This document shows, piece by piece, positions 1 to 8,810 of a DNA stretch of 64,000 nucleotides. The first letter of the stretch is position 1; each line of letters opens with the position of its first letter. Where the stretch lies: positions 1,302,001-1,366,000 of the forward strand of contig NZ_CP115483.1 of the NCBI RefSeq assembly GCF_027627455.1, given 5' to 3'. The stretch comes from Sphingobacterium sp. SYP-B4668 (GTDB taxonomy: Bacteria > Bacteroidota > Bacteroidia > Sphingobacteriales > Sphingobacteriaceae). The position numbers and the translations under genes are program-made. The notes beneath the pieces were generated by a model. That model had not been told where the DNA came from and did not search any database. It saw only the letters and a list, made by a program, of their open reading frames with translations.

Positions 1-453
1 AGAGATTTTCTGTGCAGTATGCTATCTTGTGCTTTTTTGGAGATGTCAGAAAGCAAGTATGGCGTTGCCATATTACCCCATGATTTTGAGTAAATAGATT
101 TTGTGTCGAGTAGACATTAGATGCATCTGGCGGTAATAATAATGAATAGCGAATTACGATGCCAATTACACGTATCATGATTGCAAATCATGTAGGGATT
201 ATGTAAGTATTATGTAGGTGTAATGTAGGTAAATTATCCTATGTTAAAGGCGCATAATCATCGTATAATAGATACGATATAATTTCATATTTCTCACCTT
301 AATCGATGATTGGCTATTAAGCAGATTTAGAACTTCAAGGACAAGTTCGAATAGAAACTAATATCGGTGACTAGAATTCTTATAAATTGGATGAAGAGAA
401 GAGAGAGAAAAGTAGTTAAGCAGGCCGCCCTTTATAAGCGCGACTTGCTTGAT
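1..453. other. Gene-free stretch at the window start
   Basis: No supportable gene. All three plus-strand frames are open for only the first 80-95 bases, so the tail of a gene to the left cannot be confirmed or excluded. The stretch is AT-rich and lies downstream of elaA. It contains a short inverted repeat (177-191) followed directly by four ATGTA-type units with an 11-bp period (190-233), described separately. Confidence 0.6.
177..233. repeat. Inverted repeat plus four 11-bp direct repeats
   Basis: ATGATT and AATCAT (6-bp arms, 3-base loop) occupy 177-191. From 190 there are four copies of ATGTA(A/G)G starting at 190, 201, 212 and 223, an exact 11-bp period, about one helical turn. The phasing is read directly from the sequence. 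A protein-binding array is inference. No neighbouring regulator identifies a ligand. Confidence 0.55.
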
Positions 454-921
454 TCATTTGGTATGGTCCCATAACATTTCTATATGAGGGATGTCGTCTT
501 CCAGATATTCTTCAGACACTTTCATAAAGCCGAAGCCTTCATAGAATTGCTGTAGATAACTTTGTGCACTGATTCGGATATTAATAGGGCCGTATTGCTC
601 AACGGTCGCGTCAATAGCTCGTTTCATCAATTCTCGACCGAAGCTCAGCCTTCTATATGCCCGATTGGTCGCTACCCTCCCAATTGAGGCTTCGGGATAA
701 GAGACTCCTGGTGGTACTATCCGAGCATAAGCGACGATGTCCTGATCCAACACTCCCCACAAATGAAGGGATTGCGGGTCTTTGTTGTCACAGTCTTGGT
801 AAGCACAATCCTGCTCTACTACGAAAACTTCATTTCTGAGCTTGAGGATATAGTACAGTTGGGAGACTGATAATTCATCGAAGGACTTACAAAACCAAAT
901 AGGCGTGATATGTTTCCGCAT
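454..921 (-). CDS. elaA: ElaA-like GNAT N-acetyltransferase
   Basis: A 155-residue cytoplasmic GNAT-fold acetyltransferase that would use acetyl-CoA; the acceptor in this family is not established. The ElaA-type N-terminal segment RNEVFVVEQDC (residues 29-39) is clear. It is followed by the acetyl-CoA loop around residues 89-97 (YRRLSFGRE) and the C-terminal FYEGFGF strand-helix typical of the fold. Length matches ElaA. It lies 3 bp downstream of yqeY on the same strand, so the two are probably cotranscribed. The family is confident, the substrate is not. Confidence 0.88.
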   Translation of the reverse strand: MRKHITPIWFCKSFDELSVSQLYYILKLRNEVFVVEQDCAYQDCDNKDPQSLHLWGVLDQDIVAYARIVPPGVSYPEASIGRVATNRAYRRLSFGRELMKRAIDATVEQYGPINIRISAQSYLQQFYEGFGFMKVSEEYLEDDIPHIEMLWDHTK

Positions 922-924
922 AGA

Positions 925-1374
925 TTAAGAAAGGAGACTTTTGACAACTTCAGATATCGTTCTTCCGTCTGCTTGTCCAGCGAGTTTTTGATTAGCAGTA
1001 CCCATCACTTTTCCCATATCTTTCACGCTTGTGGCTCCCAATTCTTCAATGATTGCTTTTATGATCGTTTCAATTTGACCACGGTCGAGTTGTTTGGGAA
1101 GGTATGTCTCAATTACTTCTAATTCCTCCATCTCGATTTGATAAAGATCTTCTCGATTTTGAGTTTTATATATTTCCGCAGATTCCTTACGTTGTTTCAC
1201 TAATTTTTGCAAAACTTTTATTTCGGCATCCTCATTGAAGGTGTCGATATTTCCTTTTTCGGTTTTTGCAAGTAGAATCGCAGCTTTAATCGCTCTTAAG
1301 CCCCGCAATTTTGCACTGTCTTTGGCAATCATCGCTGCTTTGATATCTTGATTTATTTTTTCTTCTAAAGCCAT
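925..1374 (-). CDS. yqeY: GatB/YqeY domain protein
   Basis: A 149-residue protein made entirely of the YqeY domain, the helical domain that forms the tail of the GatB subunit of tRNA amidotransferase. The start MALEEKINQDIKAAM, the central LQKLVKQRKESAEIY segment and the end with VMGTANQKLAGQADG are characteristic. Stand-alone YqeY proteins are widespread; their role (perhaps tRNA-linked) is not settled. It is the first gene of a likely two-gene unit with elaA. No TAnnTTTG promoter box is seen just upstream. Confidence 0.9.
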   Translation of the reverse strand: MALEEKINQDIKAAMIAKDSAKLRGLRAIKAAILLAKTEKGNIDTFNEDAEIKVLQKLVKQRKESAEIYKTQNREDLYQIEMEELEVIETYLPKQLDRGQIETIIKAIIEELGATSVKDMGKVMGTANQKLAGQADGRTISEVVKSLLS

Positions 1375-1453
1375 GATATGTAATGTTTGAATTATGAATA
1401 TTTTATTTTTTTCTTTTATGAATAACCCCTGAAGAGCTTTTCTTGTTTTATCC

Positions 1454-2218
1454 TTATTTTCCTCTATTCACGATAGTACCTGTTGCTTGAGCTGTAGGCA
1501 TTATCAATAAATCGTTGATGTTGACATGTGGAGGTCTGGAGAGTACAAATGCGATTGTATCTGCGATATCCTTTCCGCTTAACGGCTGCAAATCTTGATA
1601 TACAGCAGCAGCCCGCTCCGTGTCTCCGTGAAAGCGCACCTCGGAGAATTCTGTCTCTACCATTCCTGGGTTTATAGCTGTCACTTTTATCCCTTTGGAT
1701 AATAAATCTATACGCATTGCTTTGTTCAAAGCGTCCACTGCGTGTTTGGTAGCGCAATATACATTTCCGTTGGGGTACACCTCCTTCCCTGCGATAGACC
1801 CCAGATTGACAATATGCCCTTGACCTCTTGCTACCATCAGCGGGGCCACAGTTCTAGTGACATATAGCAATCCCTTAATATTAGTGTCAATCATCCTATC
1901 CCAGTCCCCAATGTCACCACTTTGGATTGGGTCCAATCCCTGGCTAAGACCAGCATTATTGATTAAGACATCAATCTGTTGCCATTCATTTGGGAGGTTT
2001 TCAAAGGCCTGTTTGACCTCTTTTGCATTCCGGACATCTAGCTTGAAGATGTATATATTGATATCCTTATGTTTTTCAGTTATTGATTTTTTTAAATCTT
2101 CCAATCGTTCTAGGCGACGGGCACAGAGCAGTAAGTCGTAGCCCTCATCGGCTAGTACTTGCGCACATGCAGCTCCTATTCCTGAGCTAGCACCTGTTAT
2201 CAGGACAATTTTTTTCAT
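1454..2218 (-). CDS. Short-chain dehydrogenase/reductase (YdfG-like)
   Basis: A 254-residue classical SDR. Cofactor loop TGASSGIG is at residues 8-15, NNAG at 87-90, catalytic Ser141, and the YCATK active site with Tyr154 and Lys158. The basic pair after the second strand (CARR, residues 32-35) suggests NADP rather than NAD. The sequence resembles the YdfG branch, which reduces 3-hydroxy acids such as serine or 3-hydroxypropionate semialdehyde adducts; the real substrate here is not shown. It stands alone, 79 bp upstream of yqeY on the same strand. Confidence 0.88.
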   Translation of the reverse strand: MKKIVLITGASSGIGAACAQVLADEGYDLLLCARRLERLEDLKKSITEKHKDINIYIFKLDVRNAKEVKQAFENLPNEWQQIDVLINNAGLSQGLDPIQSGDIGDWDRMIDTNIKGLLYVTRTVAPLMVARGQGHIVNLGSIAGKEVYPNGNVYCATKHAVDALNKAMRIDLLSKGIKVTAINPGMVETEFSEVRFHGDTERAAAVYQDLQPLSGKDIADTIAFVLSRPPHVNINDLLIMPTAQATGTIVNRGK

Positions 2219-2330
2219 TGGAATCTATTTGTTTAGTCGTTCATTGTATAATTTACCCCTCAAGGCAATCGCACTGCCTTATGGTATGTGTTTATTTTTC
2301 TCCATATTGGAAGAATTAGCTAGTATCCTA

Positions 2331-3158
2331 TTATTGAAAAATTAAACTAAAATAAATGTTTCGGAGCAATGTTTTATCCAACGGAGCCATGAAATGGTTT
2401 CCTTTTGTTAATTGGTGGTCACGATCGAGGATACTTCCAAAGCTTTGGGAGAACTTAAGTTCTGGAGAGACCTTGAAATGTGTGAAGAAGATATCTGCTC
2501 CGATTCCCGCTTCCCATGATAGGTAGTCAGGCTTAATAATAATAGGGTCAGGCGAAGTTTGGTTGCTTTCCACTAAATCTTTATATTCCTGTCCTTGTTG
2601 ACTCCATTTTGTCCATTTGACGCCACCAAGTATATAGCCTCTGTATCTGTTGAATTTATTTTTCAATATTTTTTCGTCCGATCTGAATTTTAGACTTAAG
2701 GGGAACTCGAAAGAATTAAAGTTTGTTCCTTTTTCGGAACGGGAAATATGGCGTTGTCTTCGTTGTATGGTAGGGACGGATGTGCCATCTGCTAATTGCC
2801 CATCATAGAGGATGCTTGAGCCATTGATAAACACAAAAGTAGGGCTAAAGGTGGTATACAAGTTGTCCGTGAGCCTAACGTGCATGGGGATTCCCACGCC
2901 CATTCCATGACCTACTCCAGACTTTATCGATGTGAGGTTGTCTATTTTCTTATAACCTGGTGGATAATCGAGCTGGTAGTCCTGCCAATTTTTCTTTAAG
3001 CCAATGACATATCTAGAATTAACATAGGAGTAATGTATTCCAAAGAGGATAGTCGCATTTTCATCATACCTCGAGGAGAATGGTAATGAAATAGATTGCC
3101 CAATAGAAAAGAAAGGCAATAGGATAACACACCCTAATAAGGCTAGCTTTTTAATCAT
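2331..3158 (-). CDS. porT: PorT/SprT-like type IX secretion outer-membrane protein
   Basis: About 275 residues, with an N-terminal signal peptide (IKKLALLGCVILLPFFSIGQ) and a beta-barrel pattern ending in an aromatic residue motif (IYFSLIFQ). The start is placed at the ATG at 3158, which overlaps the ubiE stop in a 4-base ATGA; the longer reading frame would sit inside ubiE and bury the signal peptide. PorT/SprT is an outer-membrane factor of the Bacteroidota type IX secretion system, and adjacency to ubiE is common in the phylum. The assignment rests on context, length and topology; a different OmpA/PorT-fold barrel is the main alternative. Confidence 0.75.
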   Translation of the reverse strand: MIKKLALLGCVILLPFFSIGQSISLPFSSRYDENATILFGIHYSYVNSRYVIGLKKNWQDYQLDYPPGYKKIDNLTSIKSGVGHGMGVGIPMHVRLTDNLYTTFSPTFVFINGSSILYDGQLADGTSVPTIQRRQRHISRSEKGTNFNSFEFPLSLKFRSDEKILKNKFNRYRGYILGGVKWTKWSQQGQEYKDLVESNQTSPDPIIIKPDYLSWEAGIGADIFFTHFKVSPELKFSQSFGSILDRDHQLTKGNHFMAPLDKTLLRNIYFSLIFQ

Positions 3159-3895
3159 TTCGTGGCCACATAGATGGTACAAATCCCAAAAGTTTGAGGT
3201 CTTACCAATGTTTCAGAAAATCCTACTCTAGACATAATGGTCGCAAATCGATCCCCATCAGGGAATTGAGCGACGGATTCGGGTAGATACACGTATGCAC
3301 TGTTATCTTTCGAAAAGATTTTGCCGATAAGTGGCATCACTTTATGAAAGTAAAAATTATAGAATTGTTTGATGGGAAATGCCTTGGGATTTGAGAATTC
3401 GAGTATAATCGCTTTGCCTCCCGGTTTTAAAACCCTACAGATATCCGCTAGGCCTTTTTCTAAATTTTCGAAGTTGCGTACGCCAAATGCTACCGTTACG
3501 GCATCAAACATGTTATCTTCAAACAAGAGACGTTCAGAGTCACCAAGTTGAACTTCGAACTGCGATTCGAGATTACGATTCTTTATTTTTTCTTTTGCAA
3601 CTTCCAGCATTCCAGCAGAAATGTCGACCCCTATTATTCTTTTCGGATTCAGTATCTTGATGGATTCAAACGCGAAATCTCCGGTGCCAGTTGCTACATC
3701 CAACATGAGCTGGGGTTGAAGGGACTTTAATGACCTGATTGCTTTTTTACGCCAAATAATGTCGATGCCAAGTGAGAAAAAGTGATTTAGGAAATCGTAA
3801 GTTTTTGAAATGTTATTGAACATATCAGCGACTTGCTTTTTTTTACCGCCTTCAGCGTCTTTATAAGGTTTTAAAGTTTGAGAGTCATTTGCCAT
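3155..3895 (-). CDS. ubiE: Demethylmenaquinone methyltransferase UbiE/MenG
   Basis: A 246-residue SAM-dependent methyltransferase that makes menaquinone from demethylmenaquinone at the end of quinone synthesis. SAM motif I is DVATGTGDF, followed by the family signature ILEFSNPKAFPIKQFY and the segment IGKIFSKDNSAYVYLPESV. The ATG at 3895 (MANDSQTLK) is chosen because the upstream extension starts with TTG and lies inside the promoter. It overlaps porT by 4 bases, implying translational coupling. A consensus promoter ends 4 bases before this ATG, so the mRNA may be leaderless. Confidence 0.95.
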   Translation of the reverse strand: MANDSQTLKPYKDAEGGKKKQVADMFNNISKTYDFLNHFFSLGIDIIWRKKAIRSLKSLQPQLMLDVATGTGDFAFESIKILNPKRIIGVDISAGMLEVAKEKIKNRNLESQFEVQLGDSERLLFEDNMFDAVTVAFGVRNFENLEKGLADICRVLKPGGKAIILEFSNPKAFPIKQFYNFYFHKVMPLIGKIFSKDNSAYVYLPESVAQFPDGDRFATIMSRVGFSETLVRPQTFGICTIYVATK

Positions 3896-3899
3896 AGTA

Positions 3900-3932
3900 C
3901 AAAGATACAATATTATCTTTCAGCTGTTCAAG
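3900..3932 (-). promoter_or_regulatory. ubiE-porT promoter
   Basis: On the minus strand CTTG (3932-3929), 21 bp, then TATCTTTG (3907-3900). This matches the Bacteroidota primary-sigma pattern (TTG, about 19-21 bp, TAnnTTTG). Only TACT separates the -7 box from the ubiE ATG. Confidence 0.65.
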
Positions 3933-4222
3933 CTTACTTACATAAAAAATATTCCAATTTTAGTATAAGTCGTTGAGTCTTATAGGTCTATAAAAATGAG
4001 GGGAATGATATGCTGATTATAATCAACTATAATTTGTAAATTTATGTTGTTAACAAGCTCTAAAGTTATTAACATATTTATAATATATTGATGTTTTGGG
4101 AGTTATAATTTAGACTAACATTTTACTAACAATACATGTTGATAACAGTAGGGTCCTATTGCGTCTGTATCAAGGGTTTTTGGTATTGCAAATTGGAGGA
4201 TATTTTGACTTGTGTACAACTC
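3933..4222. promoter_or_regulatory. ubiE-dnaB intergenic region with repeated TTRNTAACA motifs
   Basis: A long AT-rich gap between the divergent ubiE and dnaB genes. It contains TTGTTAACA (4047), TTATTAACA (4066), TTACTAACA (4123) and TTGATAACA (4139), plus a related AGACTAACA at 4112. All are on the plus strand. No gene or structured RNA is evident. The recurrence is visible; a binding function is inference. Confidence 0.4.
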
Positions 4223-4256
4223 TTTGAACGGAGCAAAAGTATTTTTCATACTTTTG
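4223..4256 (+). promoter_or_regulatory. dnaB promoter candidate
   Basis: TTTG at 4223-4226, a 22-bp spacer, and TACTTTTG at 4249-4256, matching the Bacteroidota promoter pattern with a slightly long spacer. The -7 box forms the right arm of a small hairpin (AAAAGTAT/ATACTTTT). The predicted leader before the dnaB ATG is about 75 bases. Confidence 0.5.
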
Positions 4257-4339
4257 TTATCCCCTAGGAGTTTACAATATATTTCTCCATCAACAGGAAA
4301 TCATTTTTTCATCAACACAAACAAACGCAGGCCGTCGAT

Positions 4340-5938
4340 ATGAGCAACGAAAACGAATTTTCAGGCAATAAATTTGATAGCGCAAAACGAGGGAATTTTG
4401 GTGAGCGAAAGACCCGTCTTAACAATCTTGTTAGTGGATTGGGAAAGCTTCCACCTCAAGCACTTGATCTTGAAGAAGCTGTATTGGGCGCTTTGATGCT
4501 TGAAAAAAATGCGTTGAGTGAAATTATTGATATCCTAAAACCAGAATCCTTCTACAAAGAAGGACATCAAAAGATTTTCGAAGCGATATTTGCGTTATTT
4601 CAAAAGACATCGCCAATTGATATCCTAACCGTTACTACTGAATTACGGAAAATGGGCGCTTTGGAAATGGTGGGAGGGGCGTATTATATTACCCAGCTTA
4701 CCGATCGTGTCGTTTCTGCCGCAAATATAGAGTACCATGCTCGTATTATTTCTCAAAAATATATTCAACGCGAATTAATCAAAGTCTCTACCGAAATTAT
4801 CAATAGTTCGTATGATGAGACTGCCGATATCTTTGATTTGTTGGACCATGCGGAGAAAAGTCTTTTTGATATTGCACAAAACAATCTAAGACGAGATTCT
4901 CGAAAGATGGATGACATCATGAGAGAAGCAATCTCTCAACTGGAGTTATTAAGGGACAAGACAGATGGTCTTACCGGTGTACCATCAGGGTTAACAGCAC
5001 TCGATCGGATGACTTCTGGGTGGCAACCATCCGACTTAGTCATCATTGCGGCAAGACCTGCAATGGGTAAGACGGCATTCGTTTTGTCAGTTGCGCGCAA
5101 TGCGGCAGTTGATCACAGTAAGGCAGTGGCAGTCTTCTCATTAGAGATGTCATCGGTTCAACTTGTGAATCGTCTTATTGCAGGTGAAACCGAGATTGAA
5201 CAAGAGAAACTCAAGAAGGGTAATTTGGCCGATCATGAGTGGCAACAGCTACATTCTCGCATCGGAAGATTGACAGAGGCTCCTCTCATTATAGACGATA
5301 CACCCGCACTGAATGTTTTTGAATTTCGTGCGAAATGTCGTCGACTTAAAGCCCAGCATGATATCCAAATGGTTATTGTCGATTACTTGCAGCTGATGCA
5401 TGGTAAAGCCGAAGGAAAGGGTGGGGGTAACCGTGAGCAGGAAATCGGTAGTATCTCTCGGGCATTGAAATCTGTTGCTAAGGAGTTGAATATTCCCGTA
5501 CTCGCATTATCTCAGTTGAGTCGTGCCGTAGAGTCAAGGCCAGGTAATAGTAAGCGTCCCATGCTTTCGGATTTGCGTGAATCGGGGTCTATCGAGCAAG
5601 ATGCAGATATGGTTTTGTTTCTTTATCGCCCCGAATATTATGGGCTTACAGAAGATGAGGAAGGTCGTCCTACTGCTGGTGTTGGTGAGGTTATTATCGC
5701 TAAGCACCGTAATGGGGAGACTGGAATCGTACCGCTTCGATTTGTAGGTAAGTTTGTGAAATTTGTCGATTTGGAAGATGAGTTCTCGGGTATGGGAGAT
5801 CCTGGAGCAGGGTTTGGAGAGCCTACTTCATTCTCCTCTTCTGCAATGAATCCATCAGCAGCATTTGATGGATTTGGAGGAGGTGGTATCACCATGCCTT
5901 CTCGTATGAATGATATGCCTGATGACGCTCCTTTTTAA
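4340..5938 (+). CDS. dnaB: Replicative DNA helicase DnaB
   Basis: A 532-residue hexameric helicase that unwinds DNA at the replication fork. The N-terminal DnaB domain starts near residue 38 (LPPQALDLEEAVLGALM), and the RecA-like ATPase has Walker A RPAMGKTA at residues 239-246. VIVDYLQLM is the Walker B and LSQLSRAVESR is the downstream sensor region. The C-terminus has a flexible Gly/Ser/Pro-rich tail after about residue 480, common in the phylum. No intein interrupts the P-loop or later motifs. It is monocistronic, with its own promoter and a strong bidirectional terminator. Confidence 0.97.
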   Translation: MSNENEFSGNKFDSAKRGNFGERKTRLNNLVSGLGKLPPQALDLEEAVLGALMLEKNALSEIIDILKPESFYKEGHQKIFEAIFALFQKTSPIDILTVTTELRKMGALEMVGGAYYITQLTDRVVSAANIEYHARIISQKYIQRELIKVSTEIINSSYDETADIFDLLDHAEKSLFDIAQNNLRRDSRKMDDIMREAISQLELLRDKTDGLTGVPSGLTALDRMTSGWQPSDLVIIAARPAMGKTAFVLSVARNAAVDHSKAVAVFSLEMSSVQLVNRLIAGETEIEQEKLKKGNLADHEWQQLHSRIGRLTEAPLIIDDTPALNVFEFRAKCRRLKAQHDIQMVIVDYLQLMHGKAEGKGGGNREQEIGSISRALKSVAKELNIPVLALSQLSRAVESRPGNSKRPMLSDLRESGSIEQDADMVLFLYRPEYYGLTEDEEGRPTAGVGEVIIAKHRNGETGIVPLRFVGKFVKFVDLEDEFSGMGDPGAGFGEPTSFSSSAMNPSAAFDGFGGGGITMPSRMNDMPDDAPF

Positions 5939-5969
5939 AAGTATCTCCATACTATTTGACGCATAGCGT

Positions 5970-6023
5970 TTTTAATAAAAATGGGGTTTTCGTTGGATAA
6001 CGAAAACCCCATTTTTATTAAAA
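5970..6023. terminator. Bidirectional terminator between dnaB and valS
   Basis: Perfect 25-bp inverted repeat, arms 5970-5994 and 5999-6023, with a 4-base loop. The GC core is GGGG/CCCC, and T-rich ends lie on both strands. It serves the convergent dnaB (+) and valS (-). Confidence 0.9.
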
Positions 6024-6029
6024 GGTGAT

Positions 6030-8645
6030 TTAAATTAAACTAGCCAGACTCTCTTCTAGAATTTTGATTTTTGTTTCGGCATCTGCCTTCTTATTCTGTT
6101 CATTTTGAATGATTTCTGGCTTGGCATTCTGAACAAAACGTTCGTTAGATAGCTTTTTGTCTACTGATGTCAAAAATCCTTTCAGATAATTGATTTCTTT
6201 AGTAATGCGCTCGCGCTCAGCATCCACATCAATGTTGTTTTCCATTGCTATATAGCACTCATCGCGTCCTGCCAAGAAACTGACCGCTCCAGATATTTTC
6301 TCGTTCACAAAGGTAAGTTCCGAGATATTCGCCAATTTAATGATATGGTCTTGATATTTTGCAAAGCTGATGTCCTGTGCGTTTATTGCCAATGGCAAGG
6401 CTACCTTCGGTGAAATCTGTTTGGTATTACGTACATTCCGCACTTCCGATATGACCTGCTTTACGATGCTGAATTCTTTGATGATTTGCTCGTCAAACGT
6501 GTTACTCCTTGGATATTCAGCTACTATACAGCAGTCTCCTGCCGCGCGCTGGCCAAATAACTCATCGTGCCATAGTTCTTCTGTTAAGAATGGCATGAAT
6601 GGGTGCGCCAGTGTAAGTACGTTTTGGAAAAATGTTTTGACCGTCTCAAATGTTTCACGTGGGATCGGGGATCCATAAGCAGGCTTAATGAGCTCGAGAT
6701 ACCACGCACAAAAGTCATCCCATATCAATTTGTAGGTCGCCATGAGTGCGTCTGAAAGCTTGTAATTGGCGAAGTGTTCTTCAATTTCGATTAAAGCTTG
6801 ATTGAACCGGGCTTCAAACCATGCGGCAGAGATTTGATCTGATGCTGGAGCAGGCACATCAGATATTTCCCATCCTTTTACCAATCTAAATGCATTCCAA
6901 ATCTTGTTTGCAAAATTACGGCCTTGCTCGCAATACGATACATCAAACATAAGGTCATTGCCGGCAGGGGATGAAAGCAACATCCCCACTCTCACTCCAT
7001 CTGTACCGTATTGTGCCATCAGTTCGATCGGGTCAGGTGAGTTACCTAGTGACTTGGACATTTTGCGCCCCAATTTGTCACGCACTATTCCAGTGAGATA
7101 TACATTCTTGAAAGGTGCTTTTTCGGTATAATTGTGCCCCATAATCATCATGCGCGCTACCCAAAAGAAGAGTATCTCAGGTGCTGTGACTAAATCATTT
7201 GTAGGGTAATAGTATTTAAAATCTTCATTATCAGGATTACGAACGCCGTCGAAAACAGACATTGGCCAAAGCCCCGAGGAGAACCATGTGTCGAGTACGT
7301 CCTCTTCTTGTCGAATCTCATTTGTAGATTTTCCCTGATTAGTGAATTCTTGTAAGGCCTCTTGCTCGGTTTTAGCGACAACCCACTCATTTTTATCGTT
7401 ATACCAAGCCGGTATACGTTGCCCCCACCAAAGCTGGCGAGAGATACACCAATCCTTTACATTCTCCATCCAATGCTTGTAGGAAGCTGTGAATTTGTCG
7501 GGAATCAAATTGACCTCACCACTTAATACGTAGTCTAGGGCCGGTTTAGCGAGTTCATCCATCTTGCAAAACCACTGCATAGATAGTTTTGGTTCGATAG
7601 CAGCATCTGTACGTTCTGAAAAGCCAACTTGAGATTTGTAATCTTCAATCTTTTCAACTTGGTCGACCTCTTCTAGCAATTTAACCACCTTTTTACGGGC
7701 GATAAATCGATCTTCACCAATAAGGATAAGCGCTTTTTCATTGAGGGTACCGTCATCGTTTAAGATGTCAATTACTTCCAGATTGTGTTTCTGTCCCAAT
7801 TCATAGTCATTCAGGTCATGGGCAGGCGTTACTTTAAGGCACCCTGTTCCAAATTCCATGTCCACGTACTCGTCGGTAATAATCGGAATCTCGCGGTTTA
7901 CCAATGGTACAAGGATGGATTTTCCTCTTAGGTGTTGGTAGCGCTCGTCATTAGGATTAATACAGATTGCGGTATCCGCCATGATGGTTTCAGGACGTGT
8001 CGTAGCGATGATAACAGATTCATTGCTATCCTTCACCTTGTAACGTATGTAGTAGAGCTTTTGGTTCACTTCCTTACGGATGACCTCTTCATCGGAGAGG
8101 GCGGTTTTTCCTTGAGGATCCCAGTTGACCATGCGTACCCCTCTATAGATATATCCCTCTTTATAGAATTTGATAAATGTATCAAGTACCGATTCAGATA
8201 AATCGGGGTCCATTGTAAACTTTGTGCGCTCCCAATCGCATGAAGCCCCAAGCTTTTCTAATTGTTTGAGGATGATACCCCCATATTTTTCTTTCCATTC
8301 CCAAGCATATTTCAAAAATTCTTCGCGGCTAATGGATTTCTTATCGATACCTTGCTCTTTTAACATAGCGACTACTTTGGCTTCGGTAGCGATAGAGGCG
8401 TGGTCGGTACCAGGTACCCAACAAGCATTCTTGCCCTGCATCCGTGCCCTACGGATTAACACATCTTGAATCGTATTGTTTAGCATGTGCCCCATGTGTA
8501 ATACACCGGTCACGTTGGGTGGAGGCATGACAATTGTGTACGGTTCACGGTCGTCAGGAGTAGACCTGAAAAATCCGTTGTCCATCCAATAGCTGTACCA
8601 TTTATCTTCAGCTTCTTTGGGATTGTAAGTTTTCGCTATGTTCAT
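6030..8645 (-). CDS. valS: Valyl-tRNA synthetase
   Basis: An 871-residue class I aminoacyl-tRNA synthetase that charges tRNA-Val. The HIGH motif appears as HMGH at residues 50-53 after PPPNVTGVL, and KMSKS lies near residue 530 in LGRKMSKSLGN. The editing domain lies between these (the VIIATTRPETIMAD region). The C-terminal 70 residues form the expected coiled coil rich in Glu and Lys. Length is typical. It is a single-gene transcript diverging from the LtaS-like genes. Confidence 0.97.
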   Translation of the reverse strand: MNIAKTYNPKEAEDKWYSYWMDNGFFRSTPDDREPYTIVMPPPNVTGVLHMGHMLNNTIQDVLIRRARMQGKNACWVPGTDHASIATEAKVVAMLKEQGIDKKSISREEFLKYAWEWKEKYGGIILKQLEKLGASCDWERTKFTMDPDLSESVLDTFIKFYKEGYIYRGVRMVNWDPQGKTALSDEEVIRKEVNQKLYYIRYKVKDSNESVIIATTRPETIMADTAICINPNDERYQHLRGKSILVPLVNREIPIITDEYVDMEFGTGCLKVTPAHDLNDYELGQKHNLEVIDILNDDGTLNEKALILIGEDRFIARKKVVKLLEEVDQVEKIEDYKSQVGFSERTDAAIEPKLSMQWFCKMDELAKPALDYVLSGEVNLIPDKFTASYKHWMENVKDWCISRQLWWGQRIPAWYNDKNEWVVAKTEQEALQEFTNQGKSTNEIRQEEDVLDTWFSSGLWPMSVFDGVRNPDNEDFKYYYPTNDLVTAPEILFFWVARMMIMGHNYTEKAPFKNVYLTGIVRDKLGRKMSKSLGNSPDPIELMAQYGTDGVRVGMLLSSPAGNDLMFDVSYCEQGRNFANKIWNAFRLVKGWEISDVPAPASDQISAAWFEARFNQALIEIEEHFANYKLSDALMATYKLIWDDFCAWYLELIKPAYGSPIPRETFETVKTFFQNVLTLAHPFMPFLTEELWHDELFGQRAAGDCCIVAEYPRSNTFDEQIIKEFSIVKQVISEVRNVRNTKQISPKVALPLAINAQDISFAKYQDHIIKLANISELTFVNEKISGAVSFLAGRDECYIAMENNIDVDAERERITKEINYLKGFLTSVDKKLSNERFVQNAKPEIIQNEQNKKADAETKIKILEESLASLI

Positions 8646-8669
8646 TTTTTAGTCCAAAATAAAAGACTA

Positions 8670-8677
8670 CAAAAATA
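8670..8677 (-). promoter_or_regulatory. valS promoter -7 box
   Basis: TATTTTTG on the minus strand, 25 bases upstream of the valS ATG. It matches TAnnTTTG; no clear -33 TTG lies at the usual distance. Confidence 0.4.
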
Positions 8678-8775
8678 AGCATTTAGAACTACTTATTAGC
8701 GGATTCCAATCGTAAAAAGAGTTTCATAAATTGATAATATTATGTTAATGACAAATTAACTAGCTGAATTTAGTG

Positions 8776-8783
8776 TACTTTTG
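8776..8783 (+). promoter_or_regulatory. Promoter -7 box of the LtaS-like gene pair
   Basis: TACTTTTG followed by CA, 27 bases upstream of the ATG at 8811. Strong match to TAnnTTTG; the upstream -33 element is weak. Confidence 0.5.
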
Positions 8784-8810
8784 CAGCATTCTTAATAATT
8801 GGATACTCAA

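Noticed and set aside
190..233. CRISPR-like reading of the 11-bp repeats
   Set aside because: Units are too short and there are no unique spacers; not a CRISPR array.
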